Shown: positions 32,230 through 44,509 of the stretch, piece after piece
Layout: each line of letters begins with the position of its first letter
How positions within the stretch are numbered: position 1 is the first letter of the stretch
Source: an uncultured Mycoplasmataceae bacterium
GTDB lineage: Bacteria; Bacillota_I; Bacilli_A; Mycoplasmatales; Mycoplasmoidaceae
DNA: 61,736 nt
NCBI GenBank assembly: GCA_947041945.1
Contig: CAMREV010000006.1
Coordinates: 1-61,736, forward strand
Direction of reading: 5' to 3'
Made by a program: the position numbers and the translations under genes
The notes under the pieces: generated by a model
Database searches by the model: none
Told to the model about the DNA's origin: nothing
What the model saw: the letters and a program-made list of their open reading frames with translations, nothing else

Positions 32230-34752
32230 ATGAGATTGAAAAAAATAATGATAAGCTCATTAGTTTTAACTCTTGTTTCATCTCCATTTATAGCTTTAAC
32301 TTTTTTAAATATATTTCCTAAACCTAATAGTGTTGATACTAGATACATATTCAATGATGCCGAAACAACAAAACAAAAAGAAATATTAAAGATAGCTTTG
32401 GATGAAACGATTCAAGATGAAAAACTAATTTTCAAGTTTTACACTCTAACACAAAATAGTCAATATACTCCATCGATGCTTTCATGATTTGTAGAATTTA
32501 ATAAAGCATTGAATGCTTTAGACAGCAGATTAGGATTTGAACTAGTTCCAAGAACTAACCAAACTGTTGATTCTGGTTTCAGAAATAAAAACGGAGAAAT
32601 GATTAGTTTATTTTGATCTCCAGATTATCATAATATTGGAACATGAATAGGATTACATTTTTCTCCAACTTATCAATCTCCAAATCTTTGACCTTCATTA
32701 TGAAATTATTTAAATTCTGGACCAGGTAATACACTTCCTGCAGATAGTGATTTTGAATATGGTCCTTTAAATTCAGTTTTCATGCCAAGCCAATGAGCTG
32801 CATCTTTAAAAAAACATTTACAAGAATCAAAATATCCAATTATTCCTGTTCCGGGAATTACACCAGAAAGCTTATATCAAAGCTATGATAAATTATTAGA
32901 ATTAGATAAAAAAGTTTTTAATGCAAACAATAAGGTTTCAAAAACTGGTGCAAGATCTGCCTTATCAAATGAAATTAATTTATGAGCAGATTTAAATAGT
33001 GTTGATACAAAAGCACCATTAGCTGCTGGATTAGTAAATTGAATGGATCATCAGAGTTCTGCTCTTCCATGAATTGCTAATGGTCCAAGTACAACAATTA
33101 GAAATTTAACAAGAGAAGGTTATAAAACGCCAACAAATGAATACTCAGGTTTAAATTTTAGAGACTGATTTTATATTGAAAGTGAAGTATCAAATAATGG
33201 TGATTTATTTAGATGATGAAAACCTGAAGATCCATTTGCAACAAATAGGACTCCATATAATCCTTCATTTAATGCTGATAGTAATAATATGTTTTTCCAA
33301 TCAACATTTAATGGTTTGATTGACTGAAAAATTGTTGGTGATTGAACATATGATGAAATTCTAAGTAAATGAAATCCGCCTGAGAGTTCATTATTCATGA
33401 GTGGAGCTTCTAAAATAGAATTTTATAATAATGATATTTTAAATGCATATAATATTGAAAGAACAAAGTTACCAAACAATGAAATTGTTTTAAATGAACA
33501 ATATAAGCAAGCATTAACAACTTCGAATAAAATTAAATTTACAATAGATTCAAAAACTAATGCTTTTCCTTGATTAGATTATACTGGTAAACAAGTTGGT
33601 ACATTAAAAGCTCAGGATTACTTTTGAGGTTTAATGGGATACTTACTTTCTACTGATATTGGTATTAATACTAATGGTTATTATTTAGACTTAATGAGTT
33701 TAGATATTCAAAAAACAATTGATGCTAACCCTGCATTTTGAAAAAAGGATCCAAAAGGAAATTATATTCCTAAAGAAAATAATGAAGATACTATTACATA
33801 TGTTTTATCAAAACCAAATATTAACTTCTTAGATATTTTATCAAAACAATATTTCCAACCAATTCCAATTGAGAATGATAAGGTTAGAAAAATTTTTGAT
33901 ATTCCATCAAATGATTCTTTATTTAATGATAAAGGTGAATTCATGCCAAATAATTTAGATTTTAATACTTTATATGGTGCTGGTGAAAAAATAAGTAATT
34001 TTACATCTTGATGATCAACAGGACCTTACTATGTTAGTCGTGTTTCTGAACAAGATATTCAATTTAAAATTAACCCAAATTATTTCAATGCCATTACACA
34101 AAAAGGTAATCTAGATTTAATAAATACTTTTGGTATTGATAAAAAAATTAAAAGTGTTGTTATGAAATATGCTGGTGCATATTCACCACAAGTAACATAT
34201 GAACAATTTAAAACTGGTGAAATAGATAAATCTGAAATACCTTCTGCATTAATTTCAGATGCATACAAAAATTTCAAAAAATCATTTAGAACTGAAGGTG
34301 TTTCAATTAACTCAAGATCTGACTTAATACCTTACAACACAAATATTTATGTGACAGATAGTTTTATGGAACCAGTTTTAGATTCTAAAGGTAATAAAAT
34401 TATTAAGAGTTTAGTATCTCCACAATATGAAAAAGCAATTGTAAGAGATTTTGATTTAGGTAAAGAAGGTAATAGTTGAAAAATTAGAAATGCTATTAAC
34501 CAATCTATTGATTGATATTCATTATCTTCATTAGCTTTACCAGATGGCAGTGCTTCATTCCAACAATCTTTAGTTCCATTCGGAAACTTTAGATCAAGTG
34601 ATGATCAACCATTATTAAATGGCGTTCCTACTGATTTCATTAATAGTGATACATATTGGGAAATAGCAGCTTCAAATAAACAAATCGGTTATTTAAGAAG
34701 AACTCTTGAACAGTATAAAACAAATTGAGAAAAACAATTTAAAAATAAATAG
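32230..34752 (+). CDS. oppA: Oligopeptide ABC transporter, substrate-binding protein OppA
   Basis: Protein of 840 residues with an N-terminal hydrophobic anchor (MRLKKIMISSLVLTLVSS, about residues 7-30) and a large extracellular domain rich in aromatic residues. It has the SBP_bac_5-like segments SWWSTGPYYVSR (near 595) and IRNAINQSIDWYSLS. No Cys follows the hydrophobic segment, so it is probably membrane-anchored by the signal rather than lipidated. It is first in the operon oppA-oppBC-oppD-oppF, with 33 bases and an AGGAGG before oppBC. Large OppA proteins of this kind are known in mollicutes; sequence conservation is low, and position supports the call. Confidence 0.85.
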
Positions 34753-34785
34753 AAATAAATTTGATTTAAAAATTAGGAGGAAAAA

Positions 34786-37005
34786 ATGTTTAAGTATGTA
34801 ATGAAAAGAATTTTTTATGCATTAATTACACTTATTGTATTGATGACAATATTATTTTTTCTTATGCAATTAATACCTGGTTTTCCAATTGAAAAAGCTT
34901 TAAATGAAACAGAAGAAGCATTTCAAAGCAGACTTAGAGCATTAGGACTATTAGACAGTCCCTTGGTCCAGTATTTTAACTTTTGAAATAGATTATTCAC
35001 TAGAGGTGAATTTGGAATAATTTTCAGAAACTCAGGAAATGTTATAAATGAATTTATTGAACCAGTAAAATATACATTATTAATTGCCTTGCCAGCATTT
35101 GTTATTTCATCTATTCTAGGTGTTATATTTGGAACAATTGCTGCATATAATAGAGGTAAATGACAAGATACAGTTATAAATGCATTTTCTGTTTTATTTA
35201 TATCTATTCCATCGTTTGTTTTAGCACTATACTTAATACAATTTGCAGGAGCATTAGGTTTACCAACCAATGTTGTTGTACCAGGAAGTAGTGGATTTAC
35301 TGTTGGTAAAATGTTATTATCTTTAATTATTCCAATTACTTCAATGGTATTAACTTCTGTTTCTACTACAGTTTATTTTACTAGAAATGAATTAGTAGAA
35401 ATTTTCAAACAAGAATATATTAAAACTGCTTTATCAAAAGGTATGAGTTTTAGAGTTGTTGTATTTAAACATGCATTCAAAAATGCATCAATTCCAGTTT
35501 TATACTCATTATTGCCTTCATTACTTTTAATTATTTCAGGTTCAATTATTATTGAAAGATTCTTTAATGTTCCTGGTACGGCTTCATTAGTAATAACTGC
35601 TGTACAAACAAATGAATACTATATTGTTCTTTTCTCTGCATTGTTCTATTCATCTATTTATTTCTTAATGCAAATAGTTTTTGATGCATTGAGTACAATA
35701 ATAGATCCAAGAATAAAATTAGCTGAAAAATCAGGTACTTCATATTTTGAACAAATTAAATCTTATATTGCAAGAAAAAAAGATGTTTCATATAGTCCAA
35801 AAGTTCAAACTATATCTGAGAATAAAGTATTAAAAAGTGCGAAAATTTCTCAAAAAGAAGCTAAATATAAATTAAACTTTGCAAGACCAGAAGTAAAATA
35901 TGATGGCATCCAAGAATTTGATAAAAAATTATTTAAAAGAATAGACTCAAATTCATTAAACAATAATGAAATTTTAGGTAAGCCACATAGTCAATTAACT
36001 GACATTTATAAAAGATTTATCACAAATAAATTTGCAGTGTTCTGTTCTATAATAATCACATTAATAATTTTACTTTCAATATTTATTCCAATTTTTGGAC
36101 CAGCAATTAATGCTCCTCTAACTTCTGATCTAAAAGATATTATTAGTTTCTTACCTCCAAGAATTCCATGATTAGGAATTGATGGAACTGTAACTCAAAT
36201 AATGTCACAAGAAAAATTTGATTCATGAAGTGCAGCACTGAATGGAGAATTAGTACATGTTCCACTAGGTAATGGTCTATTTGAAGTAACATTTAATCCT
36301 TATAAGCTTCCTGCTTTAGCAAACTTTTATCCATTCTTTGGAACTGGTCCACAAGGTAGAGACTGAATGAATGTATTATGAATTAGTACATCAAACTCTT
36401 TATTCATTGCTTTATTAGTTTCATTAGTTTCTACAATAATTGGTTCAATATATGGAGCAATTGCAGGTTTTAATGCTGGTAAACCAGTTGACACATTTAT
36501 GATGAGAGTAGTTGAACTTATTTCAGGTGTTCCTACAATTGTTTGAATTCTAGTAATTACTTTTGCATTCTCTGGTGGTGGATTATCTATGGGAACAATT
36601 GCAGGTGCTTTAATATTCACAAGTTGAATTTGACCAGCTACAACTGCAAGAATTTTTGTTTTAAAATATAAAGACTCAGATTTTATAAATGCTTCTAAAA
36701 CTTTAGGTGCAAATAAAACTAGATTAATATTCACTCATTTACTACCTAATATTTCAGGAAAATTAATGGTTAGATTTGTTAACCAAATTCCAAAAATAAT
36801 TTTCTTTGAAACTTCATTAGTGTTTTTAGGATTAAAAGCTCCTACAGATGCTAGTTTAGGTACAATGATTGAAACTGCTAGACAAACTGGATATGTTCAT
36901 TTATTATTAGCACCAACATTAATAATAGTAATTATTACTTTATGTGCACAAATAATTGCAAATGCATTCAATGATTCATTAGATCCAAGGGTAATTGGTA
37001 AATAG
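34786..37005 (+). CDS. Oligopeptide ABC transporter permease, OppB-OppC fusion
   Basis: One uninterrupted frame of 739 residues (TGA as Trp) holds both permeases. The OppB half (about residues 1-315) starts MFKYVMKRIFYALITLIVLM and has the EAA loop EYIKTALSKGMSFRVVVFKHA near 210, ending at DALSTIIDPRIK. A hydrophilic linker of about 100 residues follows (AEKSGTSYFEQIKSYIARKK onward). The OppC half (about 415-739) has its EAA loop INASKTLGANKTRLIFTHLLP near 632 and ends in DPRVIGK. No stop codon, start codon with ribosome binding site, or frameshift separates the halves. In most bacteria and mycoplasmas OppB and OppC are separate. An AGGAGG site precedes the ATG. Both EAA loops are intact, so a working one-chain permease is likely. 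Confidence 0.9.
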
Positions 37006-37006
37006 T

Positions 37007-38284
37007 ATGATTAAGAATAATATATTTGTAGAAAACAAAAATAATGAGCCAACAAAACTTTTAGATGTGAGAAACCTTTCTGTATATTTTAAAAACAAAT
37101 TAGGTCTAATAAGAGCAGTTAGAGATATTTCATTTTCAATTAATGAAGGTGAAATTGTTGGTTTAGTTGGAGAATCTGGATCTGGTAAATCAGTTACATT
37201 AAAATCATTAGTTGGTTTTAATGAATTTAGTATTACTGAATCAAAAAAAATGCAATTTGAAAACATTGATTTATCAAAATTACATAAAAATGATTTTAAC
37301 TTTATTAGAGGAACTCAAATTGGATATATTCCACAAGATCCTTTAATGTCTTTAAACCCAACACAAAAGATTAAGCATCAAATTTTTGAAGCTTATTTAG
37401 TTTCTCAAAAAAGAAAATATCAATGAGAAGTTTTTTTACTTAAGAACAAGCATGAAGAAATTATTAAAGACATTGATAGAAAAAATGTAAGATATGCTTC
37501 TGAAAAGGGTTTATTTAAAAAAGAAGTTAAGAAATTAACAGATGCATATAAAAACAGAATCAGAAGAGAAGAAGTTCACAGACAAAGTAAAGAGATTTTA
37601 GAATATATTGGAATAGATGAAGTTGAGAAAAAATGAAATCTTTATCCACATGAGTTTTCTGGTGGTATGAGACAAAGAATTGTTATTGCCATTGCGATAA
37701 TTGCTAGACCAAAATTAATAATTGCTGATGAGCCAACAACTGCATTAGATGTTACTGTGCAAGCTAAAGTTATTGACTTAATTAAAAAGATGTCAAAAGA
37801 ATTTAATGTTGCAATTATTTTCATTTCACACAACATTGGTTTAGTTGCAAATCTTTGTGATTACATTTATGTTATGTATGCTGGAAAAATTGTTGAACAA
37901 GCAAAAACTTGAGAATTATTTTCGAATCCAAGACATCCATATACCTGAGCTTTAATTTCTTCAATTCCAGATGCACACACAAATTCAAAACTAACACTTA
38001 TTCCTGGATCTCCTCCAAATATGATTAGTCCAATAAAAGGTGATGCATTTGCTCCTAGAAACAAGTATGCAATCAAATTAGATTTTGAGAAGCAACCACC
38101 AATGTTTAAAATTTCAGAAACACATAAAGCAGCAACTTGACTACTTCACCCTCAAAGTCCTAACATTGCAGTACCAAGTGAAGTTGTTAAAAAAATTAAT
38201 AGTGCTATTGGTGCAATAAGTAATAAGAAAAAGGAGGACGAAAATGGAAAAAAAGAAAATACTAAAAATAGAAAATCTAAATAA
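37007..38284 (+). CDS. oppD: Oligopeptide ABC transporter ATP-binding protein OppD
   Basis: ABC ATPase of 425 residues. Walker A is LVGESGSGKSVTLKS (near residue 57), Q-loop YIPQDPLMSLNP, signature FSGGMRQRI (near 222), Walker B LIIADEPTTALD and H-loop FISHNIG. The C-terminal part contains the oligopeptide-type tail (NPRHPYTWALISSIPD, LIPGSPP), but the usual Cys cluster is missing. A helical insert of about 60 residues precedes the signature. ATG 37007 lies one base after the oppBC stop. Its end overlaps oppF by 41 bases. Confidence 0.95.
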
Positions 38285-40559
38285 ATTCTTTGTTAACAGA
38301 AACAATTATAAAATTGCATTAGACAATATATCTTTTGATGTTACAGAAGGTGATTTTTTAGGTATCATTGGTGAATCAGGAAGCGGTAAAACTACTCTTG
38401 GAAGAACTATTATCAGACTTAATGATGCTACAAGTGGAAAAATAAAGTTATTTGATAAGAATATTTCAAATAAGAAAATTAGTAAACAAGAAAATCTAAC
38501 TATTTGTAGATCAATGCAAATGATTTTCCAAGATCCTCTTTCTTCTCTAAATCCAAAAATGAACATATTAAAAATCATTTCTGAACCAATTGTAATAAAT
38601 AAGTCATTAAAAAAAGAAAACATAAAAATAATTGACTCAAGACACAAAGCAAATTTTTTATTTGAATATGAAATACTATCAGGTTTAGCTAAAAATAAAT
38701 ATGAAAAACTTTATGAATATTATGTTGAATATAAAAAAATAATTAATGAAACAATCACAAAGATTGATGATTTTAAATTTACAAATAACGATAGCTGAAC
38801 TGAATCATTTTCTGACTTAGAAACTATTTTTGATCATTACATTATGTCACAAAAACCTGTTATTGAAATACTAAATAAAATGTATGAAAATGCAAAAAAA
38901 ATTATAAAAGTTTATGATAAAAAAGTAAAAGCAAATGACTTAGATCCAATTTATTCTAAGTATATTGAATATGCTAATAATTTAGATGAAGCGAAAGCAG
39001 ATTTTGGTAATAAAGAAAATAGTATAAATAATCTGAAAAAGAAATTTAATAAAATTAAAAAAGATATTGCTTTCTTCAAAAGCAACAGATTAGTAAGAAG
39101 TGAAATAAAAGATTTAAAAATTCATATTAAGTTAAATAGTAATGGGATGAAAATTGCCAAAACTAAAAGAGACTATAATTTTAAAAAGATTTTATTAATG
39201 AGAGATAGACTTAAATTAGAAATTCTAGATGACTTTTTAAATTTTGAAAATGTCGATGAGGAAAACTTAATTAATGAATACAGAAACATTAGAGATATTA
39301 TTGATGAATTTTTTAAAAATCAATTCATTAGAATTTTTGATGAAAATATTTCTGAAAATTATGAAGAAAAAATGACTTCTATTGATTATGATTTAATTAA
39401 AAAAGAAATTGAAAATAATTTATCAAAAAGCTTAATTGATTTCAAAAATAAACTACAAATGGTTGATGAAAAAAATAAAATTATTATAAATGTTCTTTTA
39501 TCTGAAAAAACAATGATAGCTGAAGAAATTTCAAAATTAAAATTGAAAAAGAAAGAACAAGAAAAAACTTTTTATTCTAGTGAAGCTTATATTCAAAAAA
39601 ATAATGATTTCAAAAAAATAAAGGAAGAATTAAATTCAATTAGAAAAGAAAAACATAAAAAGCATAATGATTTTATTCATAAAAGTTTAGCTGATATTAA
39701 AGAAAAAATAAAAATTGAATCTAATGAAGTTAAAAATAGAAAAAACTTTTTAAGCAAAAGGCTAAATATTCTAATTAAAGAACTTATAGCTATAAGACCA
39801 ACTGATCTTGCAAACTTTTCTAAAAAAGATGCTTCTCAAGTAATTAAGAAAAATACAAAATCTATGAAAGAACAATTAAAAAATAAAATGTCTTCTTTTA
39901 AATTAATTGATTTTGAATTTACTAAAATTCTTGAATATTATTTTATTGAAGAAAGAATTTGTTCTTCAAATAGAAATAAATTATTTTTCTATAGAAATGA
40001 TTTCTTGAAAATAATGATTTTGGAAAAGGTTTTTGAATTATTAGAATCTGTAGGACTAAAAAAAGAACATGCTTATAGATATCCACATGAGTTTTCTGGT
40101 GGTCAAAGACAAAGAATAGTTATTGCAAGAGCATTAATAAATGATCCAAAAATAATAATTGCAGATGAAGCAATTTCTGCGCTTGATGTTTCAATTCAAG
40201 CACAAGTTGTTAACATGATGAAAGAGCTTTGTGATAAAAGAGATGTAACTTTCTTATTTATTGCACACGATATTTCAATGGTTCATTATATTTGTAATAA
40301 AGTAATAATAATGCACAATGGAAAAATTGTTGAAAAGGGTTCTACAAATAAAATATTTAAGAATCCAATTCATCCATATACACAGTCATTACTAAAGGCT
40401 GTTCCTGAATTATGAAAAATGGACGTGGATTTATCTCTATTTGGAGATAATTCAAATTATAGTGAATCATATTCAATTTCTAATAAACCACATTTTATGA
40501 AAGTTGAAAATGATCATGAAGTTCTAGCAACTAAAGAACAATTTGATAAGTGAGTATAA
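38244..40559 (+). CDS. oppF: Oligopeptide ABC transporter ATP-binding protein OppF with long insertion
   Basis: ABC ATPase of 771 residues, more than twice the usual length of about 330. Walker A IIGESGSGKTTLGRT is near residue 45, Q-loop MIFQDPLSSLNP near 97, but the signature EFSGGQRQRIVIARAL comes only near 615, with Walker B IIIADEAISALD and H-loop FIAHDIS. Between them lie about 480 residues, mostly Lys/Glu-rich coiled coil. Enlarged OppF proteins are known in mycoplasmas. The ribosome binding site AAGGAGG lies within the end of oppD, so translation is coupled by overlap. Confidence 0.93.
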
Positions 40560-41047
40560 TGAAAACCGGAAGACACATAACTAGAGAAATTTCTACTATT
40601 AACAGAATTGAAGAAAGTGATATTAAAGATTATTATGGAAAATTACCTTCAGGTATAGTTCCATTAGTTCTTAATATAATATTATTCATATCAATATTAC
40701 TTATAGGTATTTTTGTACCAAATGAAAAAATAAAATGAACTGATGCATTTGTAATCGCTTCTTATGTTACTTTTAGTTTAAATATTCTTTGATTAGTTGG
40801 AAGACAAGAATTTTTCCAAGATGCAAGATACAATGCTTTTTCTATGTGAAAAAAATCTTTTGGTTGAAAAATCAAGGAAAAAGTTTACTTCTCTTCGATC
40901 GATATTAAAAATAATATTCATAATTCAGAAGATTACAAAGTTTTTCTTCTAGAAAGAAAAACAAATACCAAAAATTTATTCTGAGTTTCCTTAATAATTC
41001 ATTTTGTTTTAATAATAGTTTCTACAATTTTAGTTTTTGTTTTTTAA
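40559..41047 (+). CDS. DUF3899-like membrane protein
   Basis: Protein of 162 residues; the ATG overlaps the oppF stop (TAATG). Three hydrophobic segments at about residues 34-54, 66-82 and 142-161. The segment LWLVGRQEFFQDARYNAF resembles the W-V-x-R-x-x-F-x-D-x-x-Y pattern of the DUF3899 family, which often follows opp genes in mycoplasmas. Role unknown; last gene of the opp run. Confidence 0.6.
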
Positions 41048-41103
41048 GAGTTTATATATATTATGGTTTTTAATATATAATTATTTTTAGTATGGAGTTT
41101 TAA

Positions 41104-41331
41104 ATGGAATTAGCATTAGGTTTAGGATTAGGTTTGGGCATTCCTATAGCATTAGCATTAGGAGCCTTCTTAGGTTATTATTTTGCAATGAAACACTTCA
41201 AAAAACAATTAAAAGAAAAACCACCAATAAATGAAAAACAAATAAGAATGCTTTATCAACAAATGGGTAGAAAACCCACTGAAAAACAAATTAAACAAAT
41301 AATGGAATCTTTCAAAAAGCAAGCTAAATAA
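41104..41331 (+). CDS. UPF0154 family membrane protein (YneF-like)
   Basis: Protein of 75 residues: one Gly/Leu-rich transmembrane helix (about residues 2-28), then a basic cytoplasmic part containing KHFKKQL and the family motif PPINEKQIRMLYQQMGRKPTEKQIKQI. Function unknown but conserved in Firmicutes and mollicutes. A TATAAT at about 41078-41083 and GGAG before the ATG give it its own start signals. Confidence 0.88.
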   Translation: MELALGLGLGLGIPIALALGAFLGYYFAMKHFKKQLKEKPPINEKQIRMLYQQMGRKPTEKQIKQIMESFKKQAK

Positions 41332-41335
41332 TTTT

Positions 41336-41902
41336 ATGGTTACTTTTATAAAATCTGCTTCGAAAGAATCAGAATGAATTAATGATGATAAGATTGAAAT
41401 TTGTTTTATTGGTAGATCTAATGTTGGTAAATCTACTTTAATTAATGCTTTAGCAAAACAAAAAATTTCTAGAACATCAAATACACCCGGAAGAACACAA
41501 TTAGTAAACTTTTTTGATTTTGGAAAGTATCGTTTAATCGATCTTCCAGGATATGGTTATGCGAAAGTCAATAAAGACAAAAAAGAAGAACTTAACATAA
41601 TGATTGAAGAATACTTAGTAAATAGAAAAAATCTTTATGCTGTCTTCCAAATTTGTGATTGTAATGTTTTAACTGATAGAGATCAAAGCATGGCAAGATT
41701 TTTAAAATCTAAGTTTAATAATCACTATATTATTTTAAACAAAATAGATAAGCAAAGTAAAAGCTTTTATGACAATAATATAAATAAAATTGCAAAGTAT
41801 TTTAATACTTCAAAGGATCTTTTTATTCCTTTAAGTGCAAAGAAAAGTTTGCAAGTAAATCTATTAGAAAAAAAGATAGATGAAATTTTAAAAAATAGGT
41901 AA
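41336..41902 (+). CDS. engB: Ribosome biogenesis GTPase EngB (YsxC)
   Basis: GTPase of 188 residues needed for late 50S assembly. G1 is FIGRSNVGKSTLINAL (near 24), then G2 region RTSNTPGRTQLVNFF, G3 LIDLPGYGYAKV, G4 LNKIDK, and G5 PLSAKK. Length is normal. It starts four bases after UPF0154 and precedes valS by five bases. Confidence 0.95.
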
Positions 41903-41907
41903 AAATA

Positions 41908-44475
41908 ATGGATAAAATTTTCGACCCAAGTAAATTTGAAGATGATATATTTAAATTTTGAATTGAATCAAAATTATTTGATAAAAAGAATAATGATAAA
42001 ATAAAGTATTCTATTATTTTGCCTCCCCCTAATATAACAGGAGTTTTACACTTAGGTCATGCTTGAGATGGAACAATTCAGGATGTAATGATAAGATACA
42101 AAAGACTTAAGGGTTTTAATACTTTATGAATTGCTGGAATGGATCATGCTGGAATTGCAACGCAAACAAAGTTTGAAAGTTATTTGGCAGAAAACAAAAT
42201 TTCAAAAGATAAATTTACAAGAAAAGAATTTATTTCTGAGCTTTCAAAATGAGCAGATAATAATGCAAATAATATTAGAAGTCAATGAAAAAAAATGGGA
42301 TTTGCTCTTGATTATAAAAATGAAAAATTTACTTTAAGTAATGACAATTCAAAATTTGTTAATAAAGTATTTGTTGATCTTTATAACCAAGGTTTAATAT
42401 ATAGAGATTATAAATTAGTCAACTGAGATGTTAAATTACAAACTGCAGTTTCAAATATAGAATTAGTTAATAAGGAAGTTGAAAATGAGCTTTATTATAT
42501 ATTTTATAAAGTTGAAAACTCTACTAAAAAATTAGTAATAGCAACAACAAGACCTGAAACAATGTTTACTGATACATGTTTAGTTGTAAATCCTAAAGAC
42601 AAAAGATATACAAACCTAATTGGTAAGTTTGCTATTAATCCTGCAAATAATCAAAAAATAGAAATTATTGCAGATAGTTATGTTGATTTAGAATATGGAA
42701 CTGGTGTAATGAAATGTACTCCAGCACATGATTTTAATGATTATGAAATTGGTAAAAAATATAAGCAAAAATTTCTTACATGTATTAACTATGATGGAAC
42801 AATGAATAGTAATGCTTTAGAATTTGAAGGTAAAGATAGATTTGAATGTAGAAAACTATTAATTAAAAAATTAACTGAAAATGGTTTCATTAAAAAAGTT
42901 GAAACTCAAAAATCAAATATTAATTATTCGGAAAGAAGCAATGAAATTATTGAACCATTGCTTTCTTTACAATGATTTATGAAAATGGAAAAGATTGCTA
43001 AAAAAATAAAAGCAAATCAAAAATCAAAAAACAAAATAACATTCTATCCAAAAAGATTTGATGATAATCTTTCTTATTGATTAGATAGAATTGAAGATTG
43101 ATGTATTTCTAGACAATTAATTTGAGGACATCAAATACCAGCTTGATTTAACAAAAACAATAATAAAATATATGTTGGAACAGAAGCGCCAAAAGGCAAG
43201 GAATGAGTTAGAGATAATGATGTTTTTGATACTTGATTTTCATCAGGGATGTGACCAATATTAGCAACAAATAATTCACTAACAAAACTTGATTTCACAC
43301 CAAGTAATCTTCTAGTAACTGGCTATGATATTATTTTCTTCTGAGTTGCTAGAATGATGATATTTGGAGAATTAATAAAGAAATCAGTTCCATTTAATGA
43401 TGTATTTATACATGGTTTAGTAAGAGATTCTGAAGGTAGAAAAATGTCAAAATCATTAAACAATGGAATTAACCCAATGGAAGTTATTGAAAAACACGGA
43501 GCAGATTCTCTAAGATTGTTTTTAATAAGCTCTTCAACAATTGGAGAAGACTTAATTTATTCAGAAGATAAAATAATTTCTATGTCTAAATTTTTAAATA
43601 AATTATGAAACATCGCCAATTTTATTGATATGAAAATTATCAATTCAAAAATTGACAAGAAAGTTGCACCTGATTTTTTTGATAAATGAATTATTAAAAA
43701 ATTCAATATGTTTATAAAAGAATATCAAAATGACTTTGAGAAATATAATTTTGTTGTTGCAACTTCTAAATTATTAAAGTTTATTAAGAACGATTTTTCA
43801 GGAATATATATAGAATTAAATAAATGAAAATTAGATACAAATAATAATTATTTCAATTACTTAGTTTTAGATATATTTAAGAATATACTAATTCTTATTC
43901 ATCCTATTTGTCCATTTGTATCAGAAAAAATTTACAATTCTATTTACTCTAAGAAATCTATTCTTACAGAAAAATACCCAGTTAAATATGTTGCCGGCAA
44001 TGAAAGCATAATTGACAATTTATTAGTAATAATAGAACAAGTAAGAAAATATAAATGAGAAAATAAATTGAATAAAAAAGATGAAATTAAAATTAATCTT
44101 TTTATGGATAAGGAAATTTATAATAAATTTACAAAAAATAGAAAATATTTATCTAATTTCCTAAAAATAGAAAATATTTTTATAGATGAAATTAAAGTTA
44201 AAGATAAAAAACTTGTCTTAAAAAATGATTTTTTTGTATTTGATAATTTTACAATTGAGTATTTATATGAAAAAGATATTTCTTTAAATGATGATAAAGA
44301 AAATATATTAAAAGAGATTTCAAAAGTTAAGTTTGAAATAGAAAGATCAGAAAAAATTTTAGGCAATAAAAATTATGTTTTAAAAGCTCCTAAAAAACTT
44401 GTAGATATTGAAAAAAATAAATTAGATACAAATAAGAAAAAACTAACTGAATTAGAATTTCAATATAAAAAATAA
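41908..44475 (+). CDS. valS: Valyl-tRNA synthetase
   Basis: Class Ia synthetase of 855 residues. HIGH-type motif [16 protein letters not shown] is near residue 40, the editing domain includes [10 protein letters not shown], and KMSKS appears as [12 protein letters not shown] near 514. The C-terminal coiled coil characteristic of ValRS is the Lys-rich region near residues 790-855. About a dozen TGA codons encode Trp. Confidence 0.96.
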
Positions 44476-44509
44476 ATTGATCTAACATAAGTAAATATAG
44501 AAGGTATCT

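Noticed and set aside
36995-37009. TTG at 36995 as start of oppD
   Set aside because: It lies inside the end of oppBC, adds only four residues and has no better ribosome binding site than ATG 37007.
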